The notes beneath the pieces were generated by a model. That model was given only the letters and a program-made list of their open reading frames with translations. It had not been told where the DNA came from and did not search any database. Position numbers and translations under genes: made by a program. From assembly GCA_947631045.1 (NCBI GenBank), contig CANRJV010000011.1, positions 1 through 36,480 of the forward strand: a DNA stretch of 36,480 bases, read 5' to 3'. Every line of letters begins with the position of its first letter. Positions within the stretch are counted from its first letter, which is position 1. This stretch comes from an uncultured Bacilli bacterium. Its GTDB lineage: Bacteria; Bacillota_I; Bacilli_A; RF39; UBA660. Below, piece after piece: positions 8,443-18,630 of the stretch.

Positions 8443-8964
8443 ATGGAAAAAAGGAAAAAAGAATTAGTTAAAATGCTTCTTAATCAAAATTTAGAAGAAA
8501 AAGATGAAGAAGAGATGATTGATTTATTAATTAATAATCCGATTACTATCGATGTTGATAAAGAAAATGATGCCAAAATGAGTTTTGGAGATAAAGTAGC
8601 GGATAAATTATCAGAAGTTGCGGGTAGTTGGACTTTTATTATAATATTCTGTGGTTTTTTACTTTTTTGGATTGTTTTAAATGCCTATCTTCTAAAAAAT
8701 GATGCTGTAGATCCGTATCCTTTTATTTTACTTAATCTTCTTTTATCTTGCCTGGCAGCTTTACAAGCCCCAATTATTATGATGAGTCAAAATAGACAAG
8801 CGAAGAAAGATACAATTCGTAATAAAAATGATTATCGAACAGATTTAAAAAGTGAATTAATTTTAGAACAAATTTGTGATAGATTAGAAAAAGTTAGTAA
8901 GAATCAATATAAAATTTTAAATTATTTAAAAAATTTAGATGAAGAAGATAAAAAACAAAAATAA
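8443..8964 (+). CDS. DUF1003 family membrane protein
   Basis: FGDKVADKLSEVAGSWTFIIIFCGFLLFWIVLN...DPYPFILLNLLLSCLAALQAPIIMMSQNRQ; start moved to ATG 8443 (GGAGATG SD; TATAAT at 8415-8420 would otherwise lie inside the ORF). Confidence 0.85.
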   Translation: MEKRKKELVKMLLNQNLEEKDEEEMIDLLINNPITIDVDKENDAKMSFGDKVADKLSEVAGSWTFIIIFCGFLLFWIVLNAYLLKNDAVDPYPFILLNLLLSCLAALQAPIIMMSQNRQAKKDTIRNKNDYRTDLKSELILEQICDRLEKVSKNQYKILNYLKNLDEEDKKQK

Positions 8965-8977
8965 TTAGTAGGGAAAG

Positions 8978-9640
8978 ATGGAAGAAGTAGATAATTTATT
9001 AAAAAATCGGGTATTTAATTTTTCCAAACTTATTGATTATGGTTTTCAAGAAAAAGCAAATTATTTGGAATATCAAGAAATAATTTTAGAAAAATTTAAA
9101 GTAATTGTTACAATTTCGAAAAAGCAAAAGTTAAGTTATCAAGTAATAGATCGAAATACTAAAGAGGAATATTTGCCTTTAAAAGTAGTAACAATTAATG
9201 GTGATTTTGTGGGAAAAGTTAGGGAGAATACGTTAAAGATAATTAAAGATATAGTTAATAAATGTTCTATTAAAGATGTTTATGAAAGTAATCAAACGAA
9301 AGAAATAATAAAATATATTAAAGAAAAATACCAAGAAGAACCTGAATATTTATGGAATGATGAGAATGCCGTTTTTAGACATAAAGAAAATAAAAAATGG
9401 TATGGCGTATTAATGCCTATTACTAAAGATAAATTAGGCTTTAAAGAAAAAGATTTAGTGGAAATTATTGATTTAAAAATTGATCCGGATAAAATTAATA
9501 AACTTGTTAATAATAAGAATTATTTTAGGGGTTATCATATGAATAAAAAATATTGGTTAACAATTTTATTAGATGGAGAAGTAGATATTAAAGAGATTTA
9601 TAAGTTAATTGATGAAAGTTATAGTATTAAAAATAAATAG
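8978..9640 (+). CDS. MmcQ/YjbR family protein
   Basis: YLWNDENAVFRHKENKKWYGVLM...LGFKEKDLVEIIDLKIDP...YFRGYHMNKKYWLTILLDG. Confidence 0.85.
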   Translation: MEEVDNLLKNRVFNFSKLIDYGFQEKANYLEYQEIILEKFKVIVTISKKQKLSYQVIDRNTKEEYLPLKVVTINGDFVGKVRENTLKIIKDIVNKCSIKDVYESNQTKEIIKYIKEKYQEEPEYLWNDENAVFRHKENKKWYGVLMPITKDKLGFKEKDLVEIIDLKIDPDKINKLVNNKNYFRGYHMNKKYWLTILLDGEVDIKEIYKLIDESYSIKNK

Positions 9641-9652
9641 GAGTAAAGTGTT

Positions 9653-11458
9653 ATGAAAATTAAAAAAATGTTAGGTTATAATTTTAAAAGTTTAGTGAGT
9701 TTTGAATTACTTTATAAAGTTCTTTCGGCCATTATTTTTGTTCCTTTATTTTTAGGAATATTTAGATTAATTACTAAGGTTAGTGGTTATGAATATTTAA
9801 CTTTGGAAAATATTGGGAGTTTTCTTTTAAATCCTTTAACTCTTCTTTTTCTTATTATTTTAATTTTAATTCTAACTTTTTATACTTTAATTGATATAAG
9901 TACGGTCATTGTCATTTTAGATATGTCATATCAAAGCAAAAAAATAACCGTTAAAGAGGCCTTTGTAACTGCCATTTCTAAATCTTTAAAAGTTTTTAAA
10001 AAAGGCAATATATTACTACCTTTTCTCATTTTATTTCTAATTCCTTTTTTGAATATTGGTTTATCTTCCGGAGTTATTTCCACAGTTAAAATTCCGGAAT
10101 TCATAACAGATTTTATTCGGAATAATAGTTTTCTTTCGATAATTTATTTATTATTTTTAATTTTACTTTTAGTTCTTTTATTCCGCTGGCTTTATAGTCT
10201 TCATTACTTTATTTTGGAAGATAAAACTTTTAAGGAAGCAAGAAAAGAAAGTATTAAATTAAGTAAGAAAAATAAACTAAAAGATTTTTTCAGTATTATA
10301 GGAATAGAATTATTAATAACCATTGTTTATATTTTATACATTTTTATAGGTATTGTTTTAATTATTTTATTTTATAAGTGGTTTGGGAACAACTTGCTTG
10401 GAGATTTAGCTATTACGACTATTTGGCTTTTAATTGCGATTTCTTTTGCTATCCTTACACTTTTGGCAACACCGATAAGTTTTGCTATTATTAGTTTCTT
10501 ATTTTATCATCATAAAGAGAAACAAAAAATAAAAATCGTGCATCTAAAAATTAATTCTCGCGAAAATAAAAAAGTATTTAAGAAAATTAAATTTTTCAGA
10601 TATGTGGTGATTATTTTAGCTATTTTAAGTGGTACCTTACTCACTTATGAAGTTTTGAATGGCCATAATGATTTAAAAATTGAACATTTAAAAACGATGG
10701 AAGTAACAGCCCATCGGGGAGCATCGGTAAGTTATCCCGAAAATACGATGAGTGCTTTTAAAGGAGCTAAAAAATTAGGTAGTGATTGGATTGAACTTGA
10801 TGTGCAACAAACGAGAGATGGCGAGTTGATTGTTTTACATGATCCAAATTTAAGAAGAACAACCGGTGTTAATAAAAATACTTGGGAAGCAACATACGCC
10901 GAAATTAAAGATTTAGATGCGGGTAGTTTCTTTAATGAAAAATTTAAAGATGAAAGAATTCCTTTACTTGAAGATGTTATTAAATATGCAAAAGAAAACA
11001 ATATTAAATTAAATATTGAGTTAAAACCAACAGGTAATGAAAAAGATTTTGAAAAACAAGTTGGCGAATTGATTAAAAAATATGATTTTATGAATAATGT
11101 AGTTGTGACTTCTCAAGTCTATAAAGTCTTAGAAAACTTTAAAGCTTATGATCAAAATATTAAAACAGTTTATGTGATGAGTTTAGCCTATGGGGATATT
11201 ACGAATCTTACTTGTGCTGATAGTTTTAGTATTGAAGCATCAAGTGTTACAAGAACACTAGTTAATAAAATTCATAATAAAGGTAAAGAAATTTATGCTT
11301 GGACTGTTAACACCAAAGATAGCATTCAAGAAATGGTTGATTTAAATGTTGATAATATTATTACAGATAATATTACACTCGCTAAAGATGTTATTTATCA
11401 AAGTAAAACTAGTAATTTAATTAATGAATATGTTAAATTTGTTCAAGAATTATTTTAA
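9653..11458 (+). CDS. Glycerophosphodiester phosphodiesterase with N-terminal multi-TM membrane domain
   Basis: VTAHRGASVSYPENTMSAFKGAKKLGSDWIELDVQQTRDGELIVLHDPNLRRTTG after about 8 hydrophobic segments. Confidence 0.9.
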   Translation: MKIKKMLGYNFKSLVSFELLYKVLSAIIFVPLFLGIFRLITKVSGYEYLTLENIGSFLLNPLTLLFLIILILILTFYTLIDISTVIVILDMSYQSKKITVKEAFVTAISKSLKVFKKGNILLPFLILFLIPFLNIGLSSGVISTVKIPEFITDFIRNNSFLSIIYLLFLILLLVLLFRWLYSLHYFILEDKTFKEARKESIKLSKKNKLKDFFSIIGIELLITIVYILYIFIGIVLIILFYKWFGNNLLGDLAITTIWLLIAISFAILTLLATPISFAIISFLFYHHKEKQKIKIVHLKINSRENKKVFKKIKFFRYVVIILAILSGTLLTYEVLNGHNDLKIEHLKTMEVTAHRGASVSYPENTMSAFKGAKKLGSDWIELDVQQTRDGELIVLHDPNLRRTTGVNKNTWEATYAEIKDLDAGSFFNEKFKDERIPLLEDVIKYAKENNIKLNIELKPTGNEKDFEKQVGELIKKYDFMNNVVVTSQVYKVLENFKAYDQNIKTVYVMSLAYGDITNLTCADSFSIEASSVTRTLVNKIHNKGKEIYAWTVNTKDSIQEMVDLNVDNIITDNITLAKDVIYQSKTSNLINEYVKFVQELF

Positions 11459-11516
11459 ATAAATATTGTTATTTTTATTAATTTATTATATTATATTGGA
11501 CTAAACGAGGGAGTTT

Positions 11517-12170
11517 ATGAAAAAATATATTAATTTAACAAAGAAAGACATTTTAGAGGACATTTATTCTGAATTAGTTACTTTGACCAAATTTTATCAA
11601 GCACAAGGTAGTATTCTTCAATATCGTAAACATTTTCTTAAATTATTACAAAAATATTTTAAAGTGCTAATTTTGTCACAACAAAAACCTTCAGATAATC
11701 TTCCTGAAAGTTTTTGTGTAAGCAATTGTTACCTATATGCTTTAGACTTACCAATGCCTTCTTCATTTGTAGAATTATATAATTCTTTATCTGCTGGCCC
11801 ATTTAAATTGTTCCCTGGAGAATTAAGTGGTCTTTCTGTTGTCCATAAGCCATTGTCTAATTTAGAATTTTGTACGCGAATTACTTGCGATTTAAATACA
11901 TTAGGAATAGAGCATTTTAATGTAGACAAAGATGCAAAGCCAACACATGGTGGTTATAAAATGGCTTGTTTTTTAGGAGATAAAGGAATTGATGGCCATT
12001 TTGCTAGACAAGAAGAAAGTGGTATATGGACCCATCAAAAAGGTTATGGTGGAGAAATAGATGTAATGGATGAAAAGAATTTTGGCTATTATCATAATGG
12101 TTTAATTGGTTATGATTATGTTAAAACATTAGAATTAGTCAAACCTAGTTTTAAAAATAAAAGCAAATGA
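11517..12170 (+). CDS. Uncharacterised protein with possible papain-like Cys/His signature
   Basis: CVSNCYLYALDLP ... THGGYKMACFLGDKGIDGHFARQEESGIWTHQKGYGG. Confidence 0.45.
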   Translation: MKKYINLTKKDILEDIYSELVTLTKFYQAQGSILQYRKHFLKLLQKYFKVLILSQQKPSDNLPESFCVSNCYLYALDLPMPSSFVELYNSLSAGPFKLFPGELSGLSVVHKPLSNLEFCTRITCDLNTLGIEHFNVDKDAKPTHGGYKMACFLGDKGIDGHFARQEESGIWTHQKGYGGEIDVMDEKNFGYYHNGLIGYDYVKTLELVKPSFKNKSK

Positions 12171-12212
12171 TATTTGTTGTTTAATAAAAATAAATATTTT
12201 ATAATAAAATAG

Positions 12213-12914
12213 ATGTTTATGAAAAAAGTTATAATAGGAATAATTTCTTTAATTTTAATTGCGGGTATTTTAATCTTCGTGTATTTTGATAAGCCAAAAG
12301 ATATACCTATTCCAAAACCAGAAGAAGAAGTTCCAAAAGAAGTAGAAGAAATTGATAGTTATGTTGATGATAATAAAATAGTTTTAGGATTATATAAGAA
12401 TTATCGTAATGGAAAGAATCGGATGTTAATTAAGGAATACGAAAGTACCTGGTCTTATCATAATGATATTTCTTCTTTTGAAGTTTATTATACCAATGAA
12501 GAAGAGATTAGTAATAAAAATCAAATTCAATTATTTGATGAAAATAAAGATAATTATAGTAATCCTTTAAATTATAAAATAGGTTATTATATAAGTTTTG
12601 ATACTTATAATGAACATATTCAAAAAACCATCTTAAGGCCAAAAGATAGTGAAGATTTTTTTAAATATTTAGAAATATATTTATATGATGATTATCATCG
12701 AAGTGGTGGTTGGTATAGCCATACAACTGATGAAGAATATAATGAAGAAACATTGCTTACCTCAATAAAGTTAACGGCGGGAGCTCAAGTTAATGATATT
12801 ATTTCCGATATTACTTTAATGGCTTTTACTTATGATGCTGATGATTTTGATGAAAATAATAACTACCGTGGTGTTAGTAAATATACTATTACCATAAAAA
12901 ATAATATGGCTTAG
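12213..12914 (+). CDS. Membrane-anchored extracytoplasmic protein of unknown function
   Basis: Single N-terminal hydrophobic anchor (KKVIIGIISLILIAGILIFVYF) followed by acidic/Pro linker and soluble domain. Confidence 0.55.
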   Translation: MFMKKVIIGIISLILIAGILIFVYFDKPKDIPIPKPEEEVPKEVEEIDSYVDDNKIVLGLYKNYRNGKNRMLIKEYESTWSYHNDISSFEVYYTNEEEISNKNQIQLFDENKDNYSNPLNYKIGYYISFDTYNEHIQKTILRPKDSEDFFKYLEIYLYDDYHRSGGWYSHTTDEEYNEETLLTSIKLTAGAQVNDIISDITLMAFTYDADDFDENNNYRGVSKYTITIKNNMA

Positions 12915-12918
12915 CATA

Positions 12919-14271
12919 TTACTTTTTTCTTTTTAATAATAAAATGATAATAAGAAGAACTAGGGAAGATGCTATAAGTGCTAAAGGAAGAATAAAATCT
13001 TTTATATTATTCTTTTTTTCTTTTTTTTCAGTTTTAACATTTTCTTCTTTAGTCTCTTCTTCTTGAACTTCATCTTTTCTTAAAGTTAAATTTTCGAACA
13101 TATCATTTTTGGTTATATCTTCACCTACTAAAGACCGATATAAACCAAATTCTAAAGGAGAGTATGTTTTAATTTCGGTGGCTTTGGTAAATTCTTTATT
13201 CTTTCCTAAAATCCAAGCGGTAAACCAAGTCCATTGTTGACTTAAGTGTTTACTATAGCCTTCTTTACTTACTTCATAGGCTGTTTTACCATCAAAATAT
13301 TCAAGAGGAGTATCATAATCCATTATAATAGGGTTTTCTTTATATAAATGTAAGTATAATTTAGGAGTGTCCCATAAACCATAATTATTTAGAGATTCTT
13401 CATCATAAGTGGCATTATTTGCTTTTAATATCGCTTGTTTTAAAATATAAGTATTTAAAATATGTTGCCCATGGCTATATTCTCCATTTTCATCATGCCC
13501 CACAATAACTAAAGGTTTAAATCTGCGAATATTTTCTACTTCATATTTTAAAGCCTCATCTTCTGTTAGATTACTTTTATTCATATTTTTAATGGCCCCA
13601 TCTAAATTGGTGGACCAAGCATCAGGAATTGGGCCAATAATTGGATAGTTTCTAATGCCTACTGTATAAAGGCCATGGAGTTGTTCGTGAAGCCTTTTGG
13701 GATTATCAAAGTGATTGGTAAAATAAACAACTTGAACATTGGCCCCTCTTGCCACATAAGTTGGTATTAATCCTAAGAAAAATAGTTGTTCATCATCACT
13801 ATGAGTGGAAAATAAAAGTAAATCGGCTTTATCAAAAGGTGGATTCCATACTTCTACAAAATCCGGAAGTTCTCCTTCACTTAAAACATAAATTTCCGCA
13901 ATTTTGACCTCTGTTTCGTAAGTTATTGCCGCCTCTTTAGTTTTTTCTTCTAATTTAACATATTCGTGTAAGAAATTATTGGCTCCTAAATTTTGGGACT
14001 TTTCATTATAATTAATTGCACCTTTTTGACTACTTAATTCATATATTATATAGATACCAGAAATATCCGTCTCACTTGTTATCGTAATTTCTTTATTTGC
14101 ATTTATAGTAGCATAACTATTTTCATTATTATCAGTTATTTTATTTAGCTTTTCATTATTTACTAAAATAGATACAGAATCTGTAATATTTTCTGCTAAA
14201 ACGGGAAGGGGAATTAATAAAAACCATAAACTTAATAAAATCTTTTTCATCCTATCAACTACCTTTTTCAT
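12919..14271 (-). CDS. PIG-L family deacetylase, exported and C-terminally membrane-anchored
   Basis: LLLFSTHSDDEQLFFLGLIPTYVARGANVQVVYFTNH; VIVGHDENGEYSHGQH; N-terminal signal and C-terminal TM with KRKK tail. Confidence 0.85.
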   Translation of the reverse strand: MKKVVDRMKKILLSLWFLLIPLPVLAENITDSVSILVNNEKLNKITDNNENSYATINANKEITITSETDISGIYIIYELSSQKGAINYNEKSQNLGANNFLHEYVKLEEKTKEAAITYETEVKIAEIYVLSEGELPDFVEVWNPPFDKADLLLFSTHSDDEQLFFLGLIPTYVARGANVQVVYFTNHFDNPKRLHEQLHGLYTVGIRNYPIIGPIPDAWSTNLDGAIKNMNKSNLTEDEALKYEVENIRRFKPLVIVGHDENGEYSHGQHILNTYILKQAILKANNATYDEESLNNYGLWDTPKLYLHLYKENPIIMDYDTPLEYFDGKTAYEVSKEGYSKHLSQQWTWFTAWILGKNKEFTKATEIKTYSPLEFGLYRSLVGEDITKNDMFENLTLRKDEVQEEETKEENVKTEKKEKKNNIKDFILPLALIASSLVLLIIILLLKRKK

Positions 14272-14279
14272 TATATCAA

Positions 14280-14825
14280 TTAAAATAATTTTTTAAAAGT
14301 CTCTTTGATTACTTGATTAATTTCTTCTAAAGAGTAGGGGATTTCTTTTCGAAAATACTTGATAATTAATGCAATGCTGCCATCAAGATAAATAGAAATA
14401 GTAAGCTCATGAGATTTAATTTTTTCTTTAGGTAAAACGGCCGCTAAATTATTTAAAATTAATTTATTTAAATTTCCAGTAAATAAAAAAGGATCATTAC
14501 TAGAAAGAAGCATAGCATAGATATCTTCATGCTTTTCTAAATAATTCATCACAGTATCAAAAAACAAATCAATATTTTCTTTGGTTTTTAATTTACTTAA
14601 ATTACTCGTTAAAACATTTAAAGTTTCATCTTGGAATTCTTTAGCAACATCATAAATATTATCATAATGGGTATAAAATGTCCCACGGGTAATGTCCGCT
14701 AGTTTAGTAATATCTGTAACTGTTATTTTATCAACATCTTTTTTAATTTTGACTTCTTTAGCAAAAGCATTTTTTATCTTATCTCTAGTCTTTAAAGAAG
14801 AAGAATTTTTCATTTTAACTTTCAT
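14280..14825 (-). CDS. TetR/AcrR family transcriptional regulator
   Basis: KITVTDITKLADITRGTFYTHYDNIYDVAKEF. Confidence 0.9.
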   Translation of the reverse strand: MKVKMKNSSSLKTRDKIKNAFAKEVKIKKDVDKITVTDITKLADITRGTFYTHYDNIYDVAKEFQDETLNVLTSNLSKLKTKENIDLFFDTVMNYLEKHEDIYAMLLSSNDPFLFTGNLNKLILNNLAAVLPKEKIKSHELTISIYLDGSIALIIKYFRKEIPYSLEEINQVIKETFKKLF

Positions 14826-14839
14826 GATATCACCTTTTT

Positions 14840-14884
14840 AATTTTAACATATATTTGAACATATTTAAATACACTGTTAAAATT
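14840..14884. promoter_or_regulatory. Candidate TetR operator between divergent tetR and MMPL genes
   Basis: Perfect 10-bp inverted repeat AATTTTAACA (14840-14849)/TGTTAAAATT (14875-14884) with AACATAT direct repeats inside. Confidence 0.55.
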
Positions 14885-14971
14885 TAGACACTATTTAATA
14901 AATTGTTATTTATTTTTGAAAATAATTATTTTATAATCTATGTTAGTTTCGCTTAGAAATGAGGAAAAAAT

Positions 14972-17900
14972 ATGCAAAAAATTACGGATTTTATTGTTGA
15001 AAAAAGATTATGGATTTTTATTATTTTTATTATCTTAACTATTTTAGCGGTTTTTTCCACAAAATTTACGAAAATTAATTATGATATAATGGAATATCTT
15101 CCTAAAAGTTCGGATGTTCGAAAAGGTTTAGATATCATGGAAGATAATTTTGATGATGAGATGAGTTCTTTAGATATCATGCTTAAAGATTTATCAGACG
15201 AAGATAAGACTAAATCTTTAGAATATTTAAAAAATTTAAAATATGTTGATGAAGTCGAATATGAAGATAATGAATATTATAATAAAGATAATTATACTTT
15301 ATATGTTTTAAATTTGGATTATGACTCTTCTTCTAAAGAAGCCAAACAAGTATACACCGAAGTAGTAGAGCACTTTAAAGATAATTTAGTTGATACATCT
15401 GGTTCCATTTCTTCCGAAAATAAAAATGTTTTACCCTTTTATATTGTCGTTATTGCGGTTTTAAGTGCTTTAGTTATTTTAATTATCATGTCCGAGTCTT
15501 ATATTGAACCTTTTTTATTCCTTTTTGCCATTTTAATCGCCGTCTTCTTAAATAAAGGCACGAATTTTATTTTTGGTAGTGTTTCTAATATTACGAATTC
15601 AATCGCCGCTATTTTACAAATGGCTTTATCAATGGATTATTCTATTATGCTTATGAATAGATATCGCCAAGAAAGAGAAGGGGAAGAAGATAAAGTTAAA
15701 GCCATGAAAAAGGCTTTATACCATTCTTTTAAATCGATATCTAGTAGTTCCGTTACCACCATCGTTGGTCTTTTAGCCTTAGTATTTATGAGTTTTACCA
15801 TTGGTAAAGATTTAGGTTTTGTTCTTGCTAAGGGAGTTTTATTTAGTTTAGTAAGTATCTTTACTATTTTGCCATTTTTAATCTTACTTTTTGATAAATT
15901 AATCTTTAAATGGAAGAAAAAATGTCCAATTTTTAAATTGCATTTTTTAGGTAGATTTGCTTATAAAGTTCGTTATGTCGGGATTATTCTTTTTGTAATT
16001 ATTTTAGTTGGTAGTTTTCTTCTTAAAGGTAATTTAGGAATTTTATATACTTCTTCAGAAGTGAGTGAAATCGAGAAAGTCTTTCCTTTAAATAATCAAA
16101 TTGTTTTAATTTATGATAAAGATATGGAAGATGATATTACCAATATTTGTAATTCCGTTAAAGATAATCCTTATATTAAAGATGCTTTATGTTATGGTAA
16201 TACTATTAATGAAAAATTAGCTTATCAAGATTTAAATCCCAAGTTAAAAGAATTAGAAACAGATACGGAAGTCGAAGATTATTTAACTAAAATCGTTTAT
16301 TATCATTATTTTAATCCTGAAGAAAATAATAAAATAAATTTAGATACTTTATTAGATTTTATTAAAAGTAAAGTTTATAAAAATGAAGAAATGAATAATC
16401 ATATTAGTAAAAATATGAAAAATGATATTAATACTTTGAAAAATTTTACAAATGAAAAAAATATTAAACAAAAGAGAAGTAAAGAGGAAATAACTAAAAC
16501 TTTAAATATTAAAAGTGATGCTTATGATGATTTAATGGTTTTATATAATGTTAAAGATAATAATACTTATCTTACTTTAAATAGTTTTGCTAACTATATG
16601 GAAGATAAAGTTTTAACTAAGGAAAAATATGCTTCTTTATTTGATGAAGATACTAAAGAGGAGATAAACTTATTAGCAAAATATTCTGATGGGAATGTTA
16701 TAAATGAATCTTTAAGTTATCAAAAGATGGCTAGTACTTTGGGAGTTTCTGAAGAAGTGGCCCATAATGTTTACTTATATTATTTAAATGAAGAAATTCC
16801 TACTTATCGGTTAAGTATTTCATCTTTAGTAAATTTTATGCTTAATAATGAAGTAGTTAAGGAAAGCTTAAATAGTGAAGAAATAGCAAACTTAAATTTA
16901 GTTAAAAATTTAAGTGATGAGACACTTATTACTAAGAAAATGACTAATGAAGAATTAGGAGCCTTCTTTGGTATGGATTCTAAAACCATAGAGCTTTTTA
17001 TGGGTAATATGGAACTTCATACTCCTTATGAATTTGTAAGCACTATTATGGGAGGTAATTATAAAAGTTTCTTAGATAAGGCTACATTAACAAAATTAAC
17101 TTTAGCAAATACCATTATGGAAAGTACCATTAATAATAAAACTTATCAATATGATGAAATGAGTAAAGTTTTAAATATTGAAAAGAGTAGTTTAAGAAAT
17201 GTCTATGTCTTATATTTTGAAGATACGGTTTACTTAACTCCTTATGAATTTGTGAGTTTGATTACTTCCAGTGATACTTTAGTAAGTAAAGTTGATAAGG
17301 ATACTTTAGATAATTTAAATTTACTTTTAAATATTATGGAAAGTAGTCGGAAAAATCAAACATTCTCGGGGCGTGAAATGGCGGAGTTCTTAAATGTTAA
17401 AGAAGATGATATAAATTTAATTTATGCTTTGTATAAAAGTGAAAAAGAAAAAGTATCATTATCTTATCAAGAATTTATAAGTTTTCTTTTAAATGATGTT
17501 TTAAATAGTAAATATGCTGATACTTTAAGTAGTGATTCAGTTAAAAAATTAAAGATAGTTGATAAAATAATAACCAATTCTTTAAATAAACGAGAGTATA
17601 CAAGTAAAGAATTATATAATTTGCTTTCTCCATTAAGTAAAGATTTGGATAAAGATTTAATTGATTTAGTTTATATTTATTATGGTAGTGAAAAACAATA
17701 TAGTGATGATTATAAAATGACTGTTGAAGAGTTTATTCATTATCTTAAAACAGATATTTTAGAAGATAAAAGATTTGATGATTATATTAAAGAAGACTTA
17801 AGAGAAGATATAATCGAAGGAGATAAAAAAATTGGGGATGCTAAAATAAGTTTAGTGAGTCCTAAATATCATCGGGCTTTACTTAATACTTATTTAGAAC

Positions 17901-18529
17901 CCGAAAGCAAAGATACTTTTGCCTTTATTAAGGACATTGGTAAAAAGTTAGATGGTAAAGGAGAATATTATCTAGTAGGAGATTCCCCAATGGCTTTAGA
18001 AATGACGCATACTTTCTCCGGTGAACTTAATTTGATTACGATTTTAACTATGGCTTTTATCTTTGTAGTAGTGGCCTTCACCTTCAAATCATTAAAAATA
18101 TCAACAATGCTGGTCTTGCTAATTCAAAGTGCTATTTTCTTAATTATGGGCATTCTATCCTTTAGTGGTTCTGTTTATTTTATTTCCATTTTAATTGTTC
18201 AAAGTATTTTAATGGGAGCGACGATTGATTATGCCATTTTGTATACTTCTTATTATTTAGAAGAGAGGAAAACTCAGGATATTGAGGTCTCTTTAACCAA
18301 TGCTTATAATGACTCGATGCATACGATTCTGACTAGTGCTTCAATCTTAATAATTGTCACCTTAATTGTTGGTAATTTTGCTTCTGAGGTAGCGGCTAAA
18401 ATCTGTAAGACTTTATCAGAAGGAACAATTTGTGCTTCTATTCTCATTATTTTCTTGCTTCCTCCAATGCTTGCGTCATTAGATAAATTTATTAATAAAA
18501 AGAAAAAGAATTCTAAAAAAGTTTCATAG
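14972..18529 (+). CDS. MMPL/RND family transporter with large tandem-repeat extracytoplasmic insertion
   Basis: Two MMPL TM blocks (SIAAILQMALSMDYSIMLMNRYRQER; MGATIDYAILYTSYYLEER) separated by a repetitive helical region of ~540 aa. Confidence 0.9.
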   Translation: MQKITDFIVEKRLWIFIIFIILTILAVFSTKFTKINYDIMEYLPKSSDVRKGLDIMEDNFDDEMSSLDIMLKDLSDEDKTKSLEYLKNLKYVDEVEYEDNEYYNKDNYTLYVLNLDYDSSSKEAKQVYTEVVEHFKDNLVDTSGSISSENKNVLPFYIVVIAVLSALVILIIMSESYIEPFLFLFAILIAVFLNKGTNFIFGSVSNITNSIAAILQMALSMDYSIMLMNRYRQEREGEEDKVKAMKKALYHSFKSISSSSVTTIVGLLALVFMSFTIGKDLGFVLAKGVLFSLVSIFTILPFLILLFDKLIFKWKKKCPIFKLHFLGRFAYKVRYVGIILFVIILVGSFLLKGNLGILYTSSEVSEIEKVFPLNNQIVLIYDKDMEDDITNICNSVKDNPYIKDALCYGNTINEKLAYQDLNPKLKELETDTEVEDYLTKIVYYHYFNPEENNKINLDTLLDFIKSKVYKNEEMNNHISKNMKNDINTLKNFTNEKNIKQKRSKEEITKTLNIKSDAYDDLMVLYNVKDNNTYLTLNSFANYMEDKVLTKEKYASLFDEDTKEEINLLAKYSDGNVINESLSYQKMASTLGVSEEVAHNVYLYYLNEEIPTYRLSISSLVNFMLNNEVVKESLNSEEIANLNLVKNLSDETLITKKMTNEELGAFFGMDSKTIELFMGNMELHTPYEFVSTIMGGNYKSFLDKATLTKLTLANTIMESTINNKTYQYDEMSKVLNIEKSSLRNVYVLYFEDTVYLTPYEFVSLITSSDTLVSKVDKDTLDNLNLLLNIMESSRKNQTFSGREMAEFLNVKEDDINLIYALYKSEKEKVSLSYQEFISFLLNDVLNSKYADTLSSDSVKKLKIVDKIITNSLNKREYTSKELYNLLSPLSKDLDKDLIDLVYIYYGSEKQYSDDYKMTVEEFIHYLKTDILEDKRFDDYIKEDLREDIIEGDKKIGDAKISLVSPKYHRALLNTYLEPESKDTFAFIKDIGKKLDGKGEYYLVGDSPMALEMTHTFSGELNLITILTMAFIFVVVAFTFKSLKISTMLVLLIQSAIFLIMGILSFSGSVYFISILIVQSILMGATIDYAILYTSYYLEERKTQDIEVSLTNAYNDSMHTILTSASILIIVTLIVGNFASEVAAKICKTLSEGTICASILIIFLLPPMLASLDKFINKKKKNSKKVS
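16214..17821 (+). repeat. About six or seven degenerate ~75-aa tandem repeats inside the MMPL gene
   Basis: Recurring pattern [KRE]x[YFL][ST]xxE[ML]xxxLxVxxxxxxxxYxLYxxxxxxxLxxxEFxxxL...LxxxxxxxLNLxxNIxxxS from residues ~415-950. Confidence 0.7.
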
Positions 18530-18630
18530 GATTCTTTTTTTGGTAACGCTTGTTTTTACACAAAAATAGTTTTCACATTTTAAAAACTTGTTATATAATT
18601 ATATATATACACTAGTAGGAGGCTTTGGAT

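Noticed and set aside
18503-18539. Terminator-like pairing at the end of the MMPL gene (AAAAAGAAT / ATTCTTTTT)
   Set aside because: Stem is entirely A/T-dominated with a 19-nt loop; too weak to call confidently.
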